Assembly: GCF_037975245.1 (NCBI RefSeq)
Contig: NC_092582.1
Coordinates: forward strand, 4,690,001 to 4,754,000
Source of the DNA: Apostichopus japonicus
Lineage: Eukaryota > Echinodermata > Holothuroidea > Aspidochirotida > Stichopodidae
DNA length: 64,000 bases
Direction of reading: 5' to 3'
The position numbers and the translations under genes are program-made. Positions 1 to 12,791 of this stretch are shown here, one piece after another. The notes beneath the pieces are model-generated. The model searched no databases, was not told where the DNA came from, and was given only the letters and a program-made list of their open reading frames with translations. Numbering within the stretch: the first letter of the stretch is position 1; every line of letters begins with the position of its first letter.

Positions 1-2216
1 AAAAAGAGATGAAGTTTAAAACCATGAACACCCATCATAAAAAACAGATGACTTCACAGTCCATGTAAACAAAATTAATTCAAATATCCTCCAAAGTTGA
101 CGCTGAGCAGTTTCGGTGAAGTATTTCTGATAGAAAATATATGATCAAGCCTATGCCAAAGAAGATGCTCTCTGTCTGCTATTGAGTCTGCTTAGTTGCG
201 CTCTGGATGAACGTACTACATAATAACACTATAAATAGCAGACGACCAATGTACTAGCCATGTGTGCGTGCAACCACGGAGATTACCTAATGTAAACAAA
301 GTTCCATGGGACGCGCAAAGGGTTTAACCGCATCGATGTTTACGTTATCAATCAAACGTGAAAATGGTAACTGAACACGTAACAATCACAAACATTTAAA
401 CATAAAGTATGTATAAATTTCTGTCGTAACATTGTACACAATGAACAAGTTTGTGAAAATGTGAATTGCTGACAGGTTCTCGATAAATGGGCAACAGTGG
501 CGTGCACAGGTCTTGAAAGGTAGGGAGGGGGATTTAGATAGGAGAGAACTTTCATTGAAGAACCAGAGGCGAATGAAGGATTTCGTAAAGGAGGGGTTGG
601 TCCTTGGGCTATTGAGGGCGACATTGAAGCCAACATAAGGTCATATAACCTGATTCAATATTTTATATTCAGCAAATTCAAAATCCATCTCTAATATGTA
701 TAGAAAAAAAATAAGAAAATAAACACATGTGGCTTGATGATGCCATAATTAGCTTTGATCAAGTCTTCCGCCTTACATTAGGAAAACACTTGAAATCTGT
801 GATAGTTTCCCAAATGGAATGAGAGTGTTCTTTGCAGTTTGGGGAAGTTATTGATGAAAGTTATCTCAAAGATCGAACATGATGTTTGGGATGGTGGCTG
901 TTTTAACTTGCTCCCACAATCTGGAATGAAATTTTCTGTCTATGAGGGATGTAAGTGGGAGTCGACTTGAATGGACTTATTACAATACTTTGTATTTACT
1001 CTGTATCATAATTAGGCTATCATTGTAGTTGTATGGGGCCATCTGGACGAAGCAAGTTTGGTTAGGTCAATGTCATTTACTTCATAAATTATCTGTTCAA
1101 CATAAAAGCGATCATCTTTTTCACTTTCTGTTACCATGCATGTCTCTTACTACTTGTATGGATTCACATCCAGTTGAAATTTGTAGGAATAAACTCAGTT
1201 ATAGGGGGATACCATTCATATCACATCTCCTATCAACAGAATGAGATTATACGGGCGAATAGAGGGCGCTCTTTTTCTTGAAAGTAAAACAAAAATTTAA
1301 ACCGCTGACGGAGCCTACCATCACAGTAGGTCACTGCAAAATACTACAAAATAGTGCTACGCGGCTTACTAGTTGAATTTAGATGAAGTTTTCGACATCA
1401 TTCGCTATCAAAATCCTATCTCGATGCAGTTCATAAAATTATGAGTAGGCTACTAACGTTTCATGCCATGCTGTCCAGAAAATATCTCACATTCTTAACC
1501 GAGTTCAAATCGAATAAGCTTGTACTGTTCTTCCTATGATGACATTGGTAGAACTTTTAGACTCTAATTATTTGTACAGTGATCTGTCGAAATGCAAATC
1601 AGCACAACGAAAAGGTTATGTAGATTTTACAACATGTCATATCAAAGGAATGCAGAACGTTTTAAGTTCCTGATTGATCACTCCTTTGATGAAAGGAATA
1701 ATCCAGTGGAAAACAATGTTAACACTAATCTTATTAAAGACGAAAATATTCCAAACCGTTTAAATGAACACCCCATATCGATATAATTTCCTTATAACAC
1801 AAAATTCAATGGGGAAACAAGCCTTTTTATTGCTCGAAATGACCAGTTTTACAATGTGTTACAAATTTGTCATGAACAAAATGATGTTGATCTCTATGTA
1901 CAGCGCTGATAGTTAGCAGACCAAAAGATCTGAGAAGTAGAGGGGGTGTATTACAAACATACGACTGTCATTATTTTTGGACCCCCCCCCCCCAGAGACG
2001 TTATTATCATACAACATTCAAAACAGTCAGAATTGTATTTAGGGTATTCGTTTCAAATCTTAAATTTGTATAGTAAACGAACACCAGGCACGTTCAACTT
2101 TCAAAAAGGTCGATTTTAAATGCCTCCTTCAAAGAATTCCTTCTCCGGTACTGGAAAAAATGTCTAAGTAAAAAATCCTTCATGTCTGACAAACTCAGAA
2201 CTCTCTCTCTCCATCT

Positions 2217-2218
<2 letters not shown>

Positions 2219-2266
<48 letters not shown>

Positions 2267-2276
2267 CATATATATA
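2219..2276. repeat. (TA)n microsatellite
   Basis: An uninterrupted run of TA dinucleotides changes into TACA/TATA units at the right end. Confidence 0.9.
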
Positions 2277-2420
2277 CGGTTCCGATGGTTCAGGAATCCC
2301 CAATGTCCAGGGCCCCCAAGGATGGTTCCGACATTGTGAGCAAACGTATCACAACTGTTAGTCAATAGTCATCTTTCTGTCAGTTTTATAATTTTACAGG
2401 GATTTGTGTCAAGTGCTGTT

Positions 2421-2500
2421 TAGATTATTATTATGACAATATTTCTATAGCGCCATGACTAAAAAGATATTCTATGGCGCTTTACAAAACATATAGCTAA
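2421..2500 (-). repeat. Retroelement 3'-tail fragment
   Basis: Read on the minus strand the segment has GCGCCATAGAA followed by GGCGCTATAGAAATATT and an ATAATAATAA tail. This is the tail type seen at the end of the SINE at 49996-50256, so it is likely a 5'-truncated SINE or LINE end. Confidence 0.4.
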
Positions 2501-3831
2501 ACACAAGATGAAGTAAAGATGAAGGTCCCGGCTAGTTCAGACACTTGAAGCGGTGACATTGGTACCCTACAGTTACGCAACTGACAAAGAAGTAACTTGG
2601 GGAAAACTAAGCATGTTCTAGAATGCTTGAACTTGGAAGAACGCTGATGACGTCAGTCCAGACGACCCACAGAAACCGCAGTTAACCCACAAAACCAGTG
2701 TTTTTTCATTGTGTGTGTGGCAAGTTCTACCCCGTAACGATGTGTAAATTTATCATTATATACGTATGTGAGGGAATGTGGCGTAATCCATATTCACGAA
2801 CTCTCCCTGCAACAAATAACTTTTCTGACCTATGACCCGACAATTTGCCTGTATCTACGCACAACGAACAGTAATCCCTATTGTTTTGATGTGGAGCACC
2901 CTTCATTTTAAGCTATCGAATTAGCGTTGCTTCTGCACACCCGCCGTCTAACCACTGTAAGAACAACTCGTATTTGAACTTCTTAACCATTATTATTTCT
3001 ATTCATTTTGACGTAACAATCGAGTTCGAGATGTGGGACCTGTAAAGTTCTCAGGGCTATCGAATCCGTCCGATGGCCGTTGTACCACCGTCCTCTTTAA
3101 CGTCCTCTTTAACGTCCTCTTTTACATGCTCTAGTATTATGTGCTTTTATTTACTTTACTGGCCCAAATACCCAGTAATGGCCCTACGACCCCAATAAAT
3201 TGGAGCAGAACAAGCCATAGGTTTTGACTCTTCTTTCGTGTTGTGGGTACGGCATCACACTAATGTTTAATAGTAATTTTATGGTTTCGTACGTCATGGC
3301 ACATGGTTGCTTTGTTGGTTTTCCGAGGGTATTTAAGCCTATCGGTACTTTGTAAGTTGATATTGCGTTGGTGTCCTCTAATGTACCATGTACTGTGATT
3401 ATATATTGTGTCTTCCGATTCAAGTTCTATGGTTGTTGTTATAATTAGCTTCGGCAATGATTGTTATTGGCTTAATCTGGTTCATTTCTTCCAGTTTCAC
3501 CGTGGTTTTATGGCACGAGTGCAAACTCAAAAGGAGGAAAATCGCCAACCCCTCCTGGTTCGTTAGTTAGAGACACATACAGTGACACATTGCGTACGTG
3601 TGATAACCGACCCTCAATTACCAATTCCGTTACGGTTTGATTCAACTTTTCTCCCTCCAGTTTGTATATACAGTTAAAAATAACCAAAAATCGGAACGAA
3701 AGTGATCCTTTCCAATGATAAAATACCAAACCTGAAAAAAAAGTTTAACTGGTTCGTATAACATCATACACTATACTCAATCTGAGATGGATAATAAAAA
3801 ATAAAGGAGAAGAAGCGTCCGTAAAGTTCAA

Positions 3832-3861
3832 CCAGGGAGTTGTTCCATAACAACTCCCTGG
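3832..3861. repeat. Short hairpin (CCAGGGAGTTGTT family), copy 1
   Basis: The arms CCAGGGAGTTGTT and AACAACTCCCTGG form a 13-bp perfect stem around a 4-nt loop. The hairpin is flanked on both sides by TTCAA (3827-3831 and 3862-3866). A second copy lies at 58418-58445. Confidence 0.7.
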
Positions 3862-4360
3862 TTCAACCCAGTAGAGGACCTTCACTATACCTGAAACATA
3901 CACGTACACGCTGATTTCACAATTGCCCCTCTACTCTACACTTTGATTAAGTTCGCTCGTGATCACCACATCTCATGTGCTATTCTGGCATGTGATATAT
4001 AATAATGTAAACATGAAAACGTTTACAAATTACCTCCGTTATCGGTGACCATTTTGCATTTTTATCATCTTTGTTTTATGATGATATTTCCCCTCCCCTC
4101 CCCCAACCCCCACCCCATTCCCGTTCTACTTTCGAAAACAAGGAATGGGCTGCGCAGTTTAAAGAAGAAGCAATGTACGCAGTCTAATCTGTCATATGAC
4201 CAAACTCATTGAAAGATGACTAACAAAAACAATTTACCACTGTCGTTGTCATCAGATTCAGCTCGGATCGTACCGGTCGACCATATACGATAATACTGAG
4301 GCCGATATCATAACAATCCAGTAATATCACAATTACTATTTGGGTACAAATACTGGTCAA

Positions 4361-4432
4361 ATGGAAGCTAAGGGCCTTATTTTCGTCATCCTCCTTTCGT
4401 CTTTATGCCTTTCGTATGGAGCGGAATTTCAG
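4361..4432 (+). CDS. NEU1: NEU1-like exon 1 (signal peptide)
   Basis: This exon encodes residues 1-24: MEAK, a hydrophobic core (LIFVILLSSLCLSYG) and AEFQ, a typical secretory signal peptide. It ends CAG|gtcagt in phase 0. No in-frame upstream ATG is needed. Confidence 0.9.
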
Positions 4433-7400
4433 GTCAGTGCTTTTCCTGTAAATCTTGTTCTATAATGATCGAAAGGCTAACAAAAAATTACGGCTACTGT
4501 AGTGCTATACTTCCTTTCGGAAGTTTTGGTTAGGTCTAAGGTTGATGTATGCGATAACTCGCATCGTTAGGCTACTACTAGTACTAGCCTAGTAGTATTA
4601 ATTTTAATACCGATTACGCCGGGTCTCATGATGAATAAGTATCCATCGCCTTTTCGGTCACAATCGTACCTTATCAGGATTAAAACAGACTTTCCAGATT
4701 ACTTCGCCAAATCGACATTAAAATACACCTAAAAGTTCAAGTTAGTCACTGCTGACAAGTGACTGGATTTACTTTAATTTTTTTTTATTTATAATACTAC
4801 TGAGCACTACTACTACTCTAGGCTAATGTTTGGCTAAGTTTTTTAAGAGGGCGGGGGGGGGGGGGGGGGCAACGAGGCTGAATTTAAGGTTTGTCAGTAC
4901 CACACAAGTTAAATAATGTCAGGGAGTTTTCTATTTATAGGTGACATTGACAAGTTTGCTATAGCCTAGGTTTGCAATTGTATCTTCATGAAGTTCATGT
5001 AGCAACTTTACTGTTCACATCCTCTGAAACTGAAAGCAAGCTGTCAGTGTTATTGTTTTAGTGATCTGTGACGTTAGGTCTAATGTTAGTTTTGATTCCT
5101 ATCATAGTTTGTCACAAACTGTGGAGCTGTTATCAACATCATTTGTTTTTCATTATAAGGATATATGCTTATGTCTTCATGATTCACTGAGATTTTGCTT
5201 GAAAAGCCAACAATACTTCTGATATTGAGAACCCAATTGAATTGGAATTAGCTAGGCCTAGTAAGCAGTAGTTCTGTGTTGAAGGGTGTGTTGAAAGGGT
5301 AAGCACAAATATAACATCACCTCATCAATTAATATGACTCACTACCATTGAGGTCTATTTTAGCTAGGAATTCAGCATGTTGTTCAGACTTTCATCTTGT
5401 TATTTTATATATTATAGCTTAGAAAACCCCCAAAAACCAAGCCTGTCTAGGCTAGTAAGAAATGTGGCCAAAAATGTGGTAAGAATGTGGAAACCCTATA
5501 TTACCTGCAATGAAGTAGATGGACGAAATTATAAACATGTTCTCTGTAAGATTTCAGAGAGAAAATTGATGATTTTGTTCTTTATGACAGGTCAGCCCCT
5601 TGATTGTGGAGGAGCAACTATTATGGATGAATAATATAGAGTATGTGACAATGTACAGGTGTCCTCTGATCACTTATACACCAAAGGGTAACTTGCTCGC
5701 TATTGTAGAAGGAAGAAAGTCTTCTACCGGGGATGCCAGCAGCAAGTTCATCGTAACCAAACGATCGACTGATGGAGGTACAGTACGTCCTTGTAAACAG
5801 GGAGATTAACTATTTGCTTCATACTCCATAGTGTACTCTGCTTAATAGTCAACCCACTCAGTTGTATCTGTTTGCCCCCAAAACTGTGATGTTTGTGTCA
5901 CCAGCTACTTGTCTATTCTTCCAACTCTACCCTTCTGAAGTTTTGTAGGTTACCAATTCAGCCTTCATCTTCTTTTCACATGTATAACTTTGACCATCTG
6001 CCTCTCTCTCTCTCCCTTCCCTCGCCCCCCCCCCCCACATCTCACAGAAACATGTACACAATGAGACACACGAAGTATAGGCCACCTACAGTTCAGGGAC
6101 AAAGCTGTGGTAATAGGTATGGCAATGTTTAGAGGTGTGAAGATAACCTCTTAACCAGTAACTTAAATTGAAAGTAATACACCAGTATCAAGAAAAAATG
6201 ACATGGAAAATTTAGTTTAATGGAAGTCAATTTGCACATTTCCCCAAAAATGATATCTTGAACCTTGAGAGTATAGAATACTGTAGTTCCTACCCTTTTG
6301 CTTCGCAATTGTAGCATGTAATAAAGGAAAAAGTATACATGAAAGTTGAGCTACATTGCATTTAGCAAGTCTTTTAGGTTGAATGGATATATCGGCCATT
6401 CTGTACGGTGATAATCATCGAAGCAAACATGGGTCGTCCTCCTATGGCACCAATTGTGTAGTTCCCACTGATTGCCTCTCCAAACTAAATAACTTGAACC
6501 TTCTGCCCTTTTCAGGATCTGAATGGAGTGAAGAATCTTTCATCTATGACGATGGTAAGGTCGTGGACGGTGACAATCTGGGTGCGATCTTAGTCGATGA
6601 CGATACAGCTAGTATCTTCCTCTTCTTCACGCTCTGTCCTCATCACAAGAACTGTACCATTACGTCCATGATGTACATGAAAAGTGTAGACGACGGAATC
6701 TCCTGGCAGAAACCAGTCAACATAAGTGCGTCCATGAAAGGGGATGGATTTCCGATGCCGTTCGGCCCAGGTCGAGGTATACAGGTAGGCGTCAATTCAT
6801 TCAATGCTTTCAAACGAGTAGCAGGGCTGATCTCCGAGTTTAGGACGGTCTTAAAATACAACAACTGGGATCAGAGACTGACCGATCGATGTTGGTTCTC
6901 TTTGATGTGTTGTGAATCTTGATTGTAGGTGGAATTTACACTTACTCACACTTACATTGTGCGGATGCTACTTGCATGTGTAGTGTCACCTGGAATGGAA
7001 GTGGGATAACTTCTAAGTAGATTTAAAATTGAAGATTGCTGGGAAAATTAGAAATTAATATAAACCTTAATTAATATGTTGAAACATAAGAGTGGGTATT
7101 AACAGTAAGTTCCAACATGTTATCTGCTGTAAACATCAGACCTTCGATGGATATTTTTTAGTTGTACAGTACCAAACAGATGAACATAATCAAGATGTAA
7201 CACTTTTACAGATATTTTGGTGCTGAGTAAGCATATATATTTCATTATTTGAAGTTTGTGGATAATTTTATGCCGACTTCATTTTACATAACATTGTGAT
7301 ATTTAACACTATAATCTCATATTTCTCATTTTTTATCATACTGTATTTGTACATTTTAGTATTAGGGTGACCCATGCTTGTATCGTACAATGTATATCAT

Positions 7401-10400
7401 ACAAGTCAGTGTATAGTCACAATGCACTGTACACAGGCAGCCTAACAACAAGATGGCCTCAGTCAGTGAGAATTATCCAAGCTGACCAAGGACTATCACC
7501 AAAAGGGTGAAAATAGGTGTCCTCCAGGGACCGAAAGGCCCCCATAACTTGAGTCTAATTTGGCCCGCATATAATTCACAAAGTGTTCCAGCAAAGATTT
7601 ATTTCACCCTACACAGATGATACACAGATTGTGTAGTATTAAAAGTACATGTACATATTCGTAGACTCAATCACACAATATTCATACTGAACACTTGTAC
7701 CGCAGCAGACACACAGTGCACAGTAGCAGAACTGTGGACTTGATTATATTAAGTTGGATACAACAGGTTTTCTTTGCCAGGATTTGGTACAGTAGTATCA
7801 TGGCATTGCTTGGGTGCCTTATCACACTGCACTCAGGTACAATTTCAGTAGCTGCAAAGAATTTCTGTAACCAGTCGTTGGGTGTTGCAAGGTGACAATG
7901 TCCTTTTTTTTTTAACCACGAATAGCCAAGATTTGTGTCAAGTCATCGATTATGAATTTGTTAAGCTCTACTCAAGCCAGGATGTGTCGAGCCCTAGACT
8001 CTGAATGTGTTTAGCTCTACTCAAGCAAGGATGTGTCGAGCTCTAGACTCTTAATGTGTTAAGCTCTAATCAAGCATGGATGTGTCGATCTCTAGACTCT
8101 GAACGTGTTAAGCTCTATTCAAGCAATGATGTGCCGAGCTCTAGACTCTGAATGTGTTAAGCTCTAGTCAAGCAAGGATGTTGAGCTCTAGACTCTGAAT
8201 GTGTTAAGCTCCATTCAAGCAAGGATGTGCCGAGCTCTAGACTCTGAATGTGTTAAGCTCTAGTCAAGCAAGGATGTGCCGAGCTCTAGACTCTGAATGT
8301 GTTAAGCTCTAGTTAAGCAAGGATGTGCCTGAATGTGTTAAGCTCTACTCAAGCAAGGAAGTGCTGAGCTCTAGACTCTGAATGTGTTAAGCTCTATTCA
8401 AGCAAGGATGTGTCGAGCTCTAGACTCTAAATGTGTTAAGCCCTTTCCAAGCAAGGATGTGTCGAGCTCTAGACTCTGAATGTGTTAAGCTCTAGTTAAG
8501 CAAGGAAGTGCCGAGCTCTAGACTCTGAATGTGTTAAGCTCTACTCAAACAAGGATGTGCCGAGCTCTAGACTCTGAATGTGTTAAGCTCTATTCAAGCA
8601 AGAATGTTGAGCTCTAGACTCTGAATGTGTTAAGCTCTATTCAAGCAAGGATGTGTCGAGCTCTAGACTCTGAATGTGTTAAGCTCTATTCAAGCAAGGA
8701 TGTGTCGAGTTCTAGACTCTGAATGTGTTAAGCTCTGGTTAAGCAAGGATGTGTCGAGCTCTAGATTCTTAATGTGTTAAGCTCTATTCAAGCAAGGATG
8801 TGCCAAGCTCTAGACTCTGAATGTGTTAAGCTCTACTCAAGCAAGGATGTGCCGAGCTCTAGACTCTGAATGGGTTAAGCTCTAGTCAAGCAAGGATGTC
8901 GAGCTCTAGACTCTGATTGTGTTGAGCTCTAGTCAAGCAAGGATGTGCCGAGCTCTAGAAGATCTAGTTAAGCAAGGATGTGTGCGAGCTCTAGACTCTG
9001 AATGTGTTAAGCTCTAGTCAAGCAAGGATGTCGAGCTCTAGACTCTGAATGTGTTAAGCTCATCCTCGTCCGATATCTCGAACCTTCGTAAAGATACAAC
9101 GGGCGAATTTCTATATTTTCTTTGTACAGTTTTGTTGTATGCATCATTGATGATAATTTTGTTGCCTCTCTCCAAATAGCTCAAAAATGGGAAGTACAAA
9201 GGAAGGTTGTTGGCCTGCGGTCATCGTAACAGCTACGTCCAGTGCATCTACAGCGATGACCACGGTAAAACTTGGAAGTACGGACTTACAGTGGAAAGCA
9301 TTCCTTCCACTGGCCTTAAAAAGGGAGACTTTGCACCGAATGAAAACCAGGTAATTTGTTTACATCTCTTTTTTTCCCCGTTTTTTTGGTCCCTTTTATA
9401 CCCTTTTACAAGTTTTTGGGTTAATATTTAGTTAATTTCAGACTCTCTGCGACTTATTCTGAGGGGTGAAGGCTTTATAATGTAGGGAGTAATAAGTGTT
9501 ACTCATAAATCCATAGTAATTTTGTGTACTAACTACTAACATAATCACTAAAAATCATTGGCCAGTTTTCTAGCCATGTAAAATGCCAAATTAATATCCA
9601 AACAGTGCTTTCTCTATAGCCAGCAACTAAAAAAAAACAAATCTAGCATTCTGGTCATGAAAAATACTGGAACACAGGAAGACAAAAGGACATGTTCAAG
9701 AAAGTGGTACAGTTGTTCGACAAAAATCGCAATCCTAGATTGCCTTCAAAATTTGTGTACATGCTGCCGTTGGTGCGACTATCCCTCCCACTTTTTCTAA
9801 CTAGCTTTCAAAATGATAAACGACTTCCTTCTTGGATCAAATTTCTGAGTAATGTATTTATTTATAGACTGACAGTTTTCTTCTTCTTCTTCTTCTTGTG
9901 TCTTTCTCTGTTGTTGGCTTATAGCCCGAGGAATTACCAGACGGTACGGTCATGCTCAACATCCGAAACGAATACAGTTACCATTGCAAGTGTAGGATTG
10001 TTGGCCTCAGCACGGATGGAGGAGAGAGTTTACCGACATCCAACATTAAATTTGATGCGGCGTTGGTCGACCCAGTGGTCTCGGCACACATCTTAATGTA
10101 CCAAGGAATCCTCTTTTTCTCCAACCCAGCTGATACACTTGGCCGTAAGTTGATGTTCATGTCGTGTGATTATTCGTTTGACCTTCCTTCTCACCATCAG
10201 ATATGCCTCTCAACTTTCGTCGGTATTTTCCAGAATTCGAACACGATGACAGGGGTAAAATTCTGAACACCTTCATTTACCTATCAACTGCATGCATGGC
10301 ATCACAGGACAAAGGTTTTCTCATAATTTTCATCTGGTCGTACGAGATGGTCGAATCTCTGTTTGGACGACCGAGATGAGCTTAGAAGTTTGTTCGGCGG

Positions 10401-11012
10401 ACAACTTGTTGTGCAAATCAAATTCGTATTGCATTGTAACTGAAATACCCCAAATAGGTGAAGTGGTAGTTTGGTATCACCTCCAAAGCTAATGTTATAT
10501 TCACCAAACCTATACATATTTCTTACAGTAAGCAAATTGGTCGTTGTTATTTTGCTACATGTCTTCGGAAGACCAAATTTGCTGTAGGAACGACCAAAAA
10601 GTATGGCCTAGCCATCCGAGTGACAACCAGACAAAAATCCTTAAAAACTTGGACTACATATTTAATGTTACTGTTTGACCCTCGATATTAACTTTTTGCA
10701 TCGAGATGCAAAGTAAAAAAAAGAGAAAATAGTATTAATATTTTGACAGCCTCCTGAAACGAGTACTTGTCTTTGTCTCTTCCGATAGGTCTGAACATGA
10801 CTTTACGATGGAGCTACGACAACGGGAACACCTGGGCCGGTGCCAAACAGATCTGGAAGGCAGCCAGCGGCTACAGCTGTATGACCGCCATTCCAACGAG
10901 CTTGTCGAAGACGAACCAACAGAAGTATATATATCTAATCTTCGAGAAGGGAGCCATCATATCTACCGCCAGCGTTAGTATTGTCAAGATCAGTATTGAC
11001 GGAACCATGTGA
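4361..11012 (+). CDS. NEU1: Lysosomal sialidase-1-like protein (exo-alpha-sialidase, GH33), six exons
   Basis: Joined exons 4361-4432, 5591-5777, 6516-6784, 9180-9350, 9925-10144 and 10789-11012 give an open 380-residue protein; every junction is GT-AG and in phase. The enzyme removes terminal sialic acids from glycoproteins and glycolipids, in NEU1 orthologs within the lysosome. Residues 1-21 form a signal peptide. YRCP at 46-49 holds the first triad Arg (R47); R247 (LNIRN) and R307 or the adjacent SNPADTLGR region complete the triad. D72 (TGD) fits the acid/base, E236 and Y335 (SGYSC) the nucleophile pair. Asp boxes are STDGGSEW (83), SVDDGISW (143), SDDHGKTW (201), a degenerate STDGGESL (262) and SYDNGNTW (315). 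Sequons lie at N132, N155 and N309. Overall pattern and the six-exon layout match NEU1 rather than the cytosolic NEU2-4. The C-terminus reads DGTM where human NEU1 ends YGTL. Human NEU1 is 415 residues, so the N-terminus is shorter here. Neighbouring lipocalin is convergent. Confidence 0.95.
5591..5777 (+). CDS. NEU1: NEU1-like exon 2 (YRCP motif, Asp72)
   Basis: Residues 25-86. The acceptor is tgacag|GTC and the donor GGAG|gtaca, phase 1. It contains EEQLLW, the catalytic-Arg motif YRCP, the EGR turn, catalytic D72 and the start of the first Asp box, which is completed across the intron. Confidence 0.94.
6516..6784 (+). CDS. NEU1: NEU1-like exon 3 (two Asp boxes)
   Basis: Residues 87-176. 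The acceptor is ttcag|GA and the donor ACAG|gtaggc, phase 0. It completes the first Asp box, carries the second (SVDDGISW) and ends with the conserved FGPGRGIQ stretch. Confidence 0.94.
7952..9062. repeat. 49-bp minisatellite in sialidase intron 3
   Basis: About 22 head-to-tail copies of a roughly 49-bp unit containing GAGCTCTAGACTCTGAATG and TTAAGCTCTA, with point differences and a few shortened units (for example near 8180 and 8330). It ends about 120 bp before exon 4. Confidence 0.95.
9180..9350 (+). CDS. NEU1: NEU1-like exon 4 (third Asp box)
   Basis: Residues 177-233. The acceptor is aatag|CTC and the donor CCAG|gtaatt, phase 0 on both sides. It contains GRLLACGH and SDDHGKTW. The preceding intron carries the 49-bp minisatellite. 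Confidence 0.94.
9925..10144 (+). CDS. NEU1: NEU1-like exon 5 (second Arg, Glu236)
   Basis: Residues 234-306. The acceptor is atag|CCC and the donor GGCC|gtaagt, phase 1. It carries EELPDGTVMLNIRN (E236, R247), the degenerate Asp box STDGGESL and LVDPVVSA. Confidence 0.93.
10789..11012 (+). CDS. NEU1: NEU1-like exon 6 (Tyr335, C-terminus)
   Basis: Residues 307-380 and TGA stop. The acceptor is gatag|GT. It has R307, NMTLRW with a sequon, the Asp box SYDNGNTW, the SGYSC nucleophile-Tyr motif and KISIDGTM at the end. Confidence 0.94.
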
Positions 11013-12785
11013 AGTTAAATGTCTTATATTGTCAGATCCTTTAACTTCATTCGAGTTATGGCATTATTTGATGTCAATGTCTTTCAAAACTCAAGTATTT
11101 CTCAGAGTCTCATAATTTTGTTTTGCTTCATATAGAAGTAATTTAAGGAAAGAAAAGTGCTGGTCAGAAATTTGGAGGGTATTAAAACAATTCTAAAATT
11201 ATTGAAATTATTGAGCGGGCTCCTCATTCATCTGGCTTCACTCACTCTTCTTTTGCACTCCTACATTAGCCACCCTGCTGCACCTATGTAGCATCCACCC
11301 TTATTTCATGGTTTGAGTGTTAAGCACTCAAATGTCATATGAATCTTTAAACCCACAAGTTTGTTGGGAAGTTTAACCAAGGTGGTTTCATCCATTTTGT
11401 TTTATTAATGTTGTCATTGTTTAGTTAGATAATTTCATTTCATTTATAGGTAGGATGTAGTAAGTAATGCTTAGTAGTATCTGACTATTAAGCATTAATA
11501 TAGACCAAGGGAAGTTAATCCACATGAACAACAAGTATGAAGGGTGTTGGAGGGGTGGGGGGAGGGGGAAGGGAAGAGAGGTGAAGTTGTGACCTACCAG
11601 GAAAGAGTGTCAAATATCCTTGTAATTGCCATGTTATTTTTTATTTTATTTTTGTTTTGTTTTTTTATTATTATTATGCTAAGGTATTGTTACTGCAGAT
11701 TGCCGCCACAGTAAGTATATTTGATTTTACTTCATGTAGAAATCCTATTATAACAGTGAATCTATTGTGTATCCTTGGTGCTGGAACCATACTGTTTGAA
11801 GGGGAAGTGGTGGGGGTCAGGGGGGGGGGAGGAGGTGAAGTGGTGACATTTCAAAAAGTCTCAGTTTTGGTGTTAAAATTAAGCAGTAAAGAGGATTTAT
11901 TTGTGTCGGAATGCAATGTAAGATATATAAAGATTTATATAAATTATTCTAAAATTTAAGAAAAAAACATTTTGGAGGGTTATTACTTATCAGACAAAGT
12001 GAAAACATATTTCAATCAAATATTTGAGGTATATGGTTGAGTTTGTACTACTTTTGGTGTCCACCTGAATTTCCTTTTGTAAAACAGTGAAGAGTCACAT
12101 AAAGATCACAATCAACCGTAGGGAAATATGCACATTGACAGCGAAGGAAAACTCCAGAGAAGTAGCTTATAGTCAGAATGTCTTAATTTACTGAAATATA
12201 TATCTGTTTTGATTCACCAATGTGTGATTTTTACTCATAATCTATATGGATTTTTTTTAAATTTCCCCAAATTATGAGAAATAGTGTCTGGGTTGAGCAA
12301 ACAAAAACTCAAACAGAACTAGAATTCCAATGGAGTGAATGATCAAATACCCATTTGTCAGGACCTGGTCTGGGTTTTCAAGGTAGACATACTGGAACCC
12401 AGGATATAATGGGAGGGGGACAGAGGGTTAGCCCTGAGGACATTGTTAACTCCTCGTTCAGGGGTTTGAGAGTGTCATCCCCACGGAAGCATTAGAATTG
12501 TTGATGTCAAAGGGTGTATTCTGACACATTAAAACCAGAAATTTTTGTGTGAGGGTGAAAAGAGGGTTCCCCTCCCCTCCCCCTCCCCCAATTCCGATCC
12601 ATGTATCAGGCTTTTTTCTTTTCTTTTTCACCTTTTTGTTATCAGTGGTTTCAGGCAGCTGTGACATCATTATGTGAGTAAGTTTGAGTTATTGAAACCT
12701 CTGGTAGCCAACAGTGAATCATTATGATCATATTATGAATATATTGTACTATAAAGGTTCATATCTTGTTTATTTCTATGCCTAA

Positions 12786-12791
12786 AATAAA
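12786..12791 (+). terminator. Candidate poly(A) signal for the sialidase
   Basis: AATAAA, 1.77 kb after the stop codon. Earlier ATTAAA (about 11181) is an alternative. No transcript evidence is available. Confidence 0.25.

Larger units (their letters stand above)
1..4360. other. Intergenic region upstream of the sialidase gene
   Basis: No exon with conserved protein similarity was recognised on either strand. The stretch holds a TA microsatellite near 2219, a repeat tail with GCGC motifs near 2421, a 30-bp perfect-stem hairpin at 3832 and poly-C/poly-G tracts. The last few hundred bases must hold the sialidase promoter and 5' UTR, but no clear TATA box or initiator was seen. Short open frames here (for example 1592-1786 plus, 3508-3729 minus) show no recognisable domain. 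Confidence 0.6.

Noticed and set aside
1592-1786. 64-codon plus-strand frame upstream of the sialidase
   Set aside because: It has no recognisable domain or splice partners and is consistent with a chance frame.
6643-6864. Minus-strand 73-codon frame
   Set aside because: It is the antisense shadow of sialidase exon 3.
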